In this document: piece by piece, positions 63,480 to 64,000 of the stretch
Numbering within the stretch: the stretch's first letter is position 1
Layout: the number at the start of each line of letters is the position of its first letter
Assembly: GCA_963764525.1 (NCBI GenBank)
Contig: CAVXTC010000010.1
Location: forward strand, 62,001-126,000
Direction: 5' to 3'
From: DATDIC01 sp963764525
GTDB taxonomy: Bacteria; Pseudomonadota; Alphaproteobacteria; Acetobacterales; Acetobacteraceae
DNA length: 64,000 bases
Position numbers and translations under genes: made by a program
Notes under the pieces: generated by a model
Seen by the model: the letters and a program-made list of their open reading frames with translations, nothing else
The model's database searches: none
Told to the model about the DNA's origin: nothing

Positions 63480-63817
63480 GCGTTAACCGGCGGTTCATCG
63501 TTTCGGGACGGTCGGCGTTTGCCGATGGGCAGCGAATGTTCGCTGAGCGATGGACATCGGCGTCCGCGATGGCGCGGGGTGCATAGTAAGAGCCTCCTCC
63601 CGAGCGTTACCACTTGCGGTTGAGATTGAAATATTGTTGCGCGCCGCGGCGGGCGAACTTCCGGCCCGCGCGAGTTCCTGATAGACCGGCGCTGCCGACC
63701 GGGGGGCTGGGGATAGGTAGGTTTGGCTTCCTACGCGCGGCATTGGGCAACACGGCCCGCGACTGGACAGCCGCTACCTGCCGGGGCCGTGACGGCTATG
63801 CAGGGCCAACCAACGTA

Positions 63818-64000
63818 ATGTCGCTTCCAGTGTTACGTGACCTCTTGGACTTCATCATTCAGACGAATGCTGGTTGTATGCTATCTGTAGAGCGGCTATG
63901 TCGATCGCCTGCGGGAGCTAATGGGGGGCGCTGCAACTTAACAGGGGCGCATTCCGAGGCATGTCTCTGGCGGGGTGTAGCGCACATCATTGCACAAGCA
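63818..64000 (+). CDS. Possible partial gene open at the right edge
   Basis: ATG 63818 opens a frame of 61 codons to the window end (SLPVLRDLLDFIIQTNAGCM at the start). No family is recognised and no clear ribosome-binding site precedes it. It may be the start of a gene outside the window. Confidence 0.2.
   Translation, partial: MSLPVLRDLLDFIIQTNAGCMLSVERLCRSPAGANGGRCNLTGAHSEACLWRGVAHIIAQA

Larger units (their letters stand above)
63130..63817. other. Mostly non-coding stretch with repeats
   Basis: About 690 bases with no recognised gene. It contains a 14-bp tandem repeat (63344-63378), paired palindromes (63436-63479) and a near third copy at 63549-63558. Frames on both strands show no family resemblance. 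Confidence 0.4.

Overview
The window is high-GC DNA that reads like an alphaproteobacterium, most likely Acetobacteraceae or a close relative. The pointers are: 5-aminolevulinate synthase (the C4 haem route) at 11935-13137, a FliX/FlgI/FlgJ flagellar block with a DksA-type protein whose zinc finger keeps one cysteine (59264-62247), a stand-alone CcmB, and many small catabolic operons with CUT1 sugar-type ABC transporters. No rRNA, CRISPR array, prophage or replication origin was seen. The only RNA gene found is tRNA-Arg(TCT) at 54195-54271.

Layout. 0.2-1.5 kb: a PPOX-type flavoprotein and ccmB. 1.5-9.4 kb: a surface-glycan locus (exosortase-associated O-glycosylation ligase with a coupled small membrane protein, SAM methyltransferase, frame-broken TylF-like methyltransferase, FkbH-like HAD protein with a cysteine-rich head, FemAB/GNAT-like acyltransferase, polysaccharide deacetylase), part of it clearly A+T-richer than the rest. 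9.5-10.75 kb: decayed DNA (3-hydroxyanthranilate dioxygenase and hydrolase scraps, a truncated IS630 transposase). 10.76-14.6 kb: rlmI-like, hemA, EamA transporter, lipoprotein. 14.7-18.2 kb: LysR regulator divergent from a cupin / aldo-keto reductase / SDR / tautomerase operon. 18.3-28.7 kb: MFS transporter, M20 amidohydrolase, SelA-like PLP enzyme, sugar-isomerase-like TIM barrel, OYE/Fe-S/FAD demethylase-like protein with an LVIVD protein, and a glutamine-amidotransferase hydrolase. 28.7-31.8 kb: orphan paaC-paaD, toxin-antitoxin genes, a uracil-DNA glycosylase-like protein. 31.8-36.3 kb: cysNC, cysD and a TTC38-like gene, all broken by many single-base frame changes. 36.3-40.5 kb: amidohydrolase, phosphodiesterase, HATPase-like protein, MaoC and CoA-transferase. 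40.7-45.5 and 49.7-54.1 kb: two CUT1 ABC transporters, flanking a NucS/DUF5655-like nuclease, a PcaB-like lyase and an MFS transporter. 54.2-55.1 kb: tRNA-Arg and parDE. 55.2-58.5 kb: a compact cluster of RibD-like reductase, MDR dehydrogenase, non-canonical 6-pyruvoyl-tetrahydropterin synthase homologue and glycosyltransferase, which I regard as the best candidate for an undescribed pathway (possibly a glycosylated pterin). 58.5-63.1 kb: DUF4160/DUF2442 pair, flagellar genes with a near-consensus sigma-54 promoter in front of flgI, fliX, dksA and an HpcH/HpaI aldolase. 63.1-64 kb is mostly non-coding, with tandem and palindromic repeats.

A caution runs through the annotation. About twenty otherwise well-conserved genes, nearly all between 29 and 61 kb, are split by one-base frame changes, often in G/C runs, while the protein text stays conserved on both sides of each break. 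In cysD, cysNC and the TTC38-like gene there are at least seven breaks each. Base-calling or assembly error explains this better than gene decay. Separately, a few genes look truly decayed: the IS630 transposase, a TetR tail, 3-HAO and hydrolase fragments, a VapC tail and a membrane-protein tail. Coordinates of frame-broken genes span the whole reconstructed gene.
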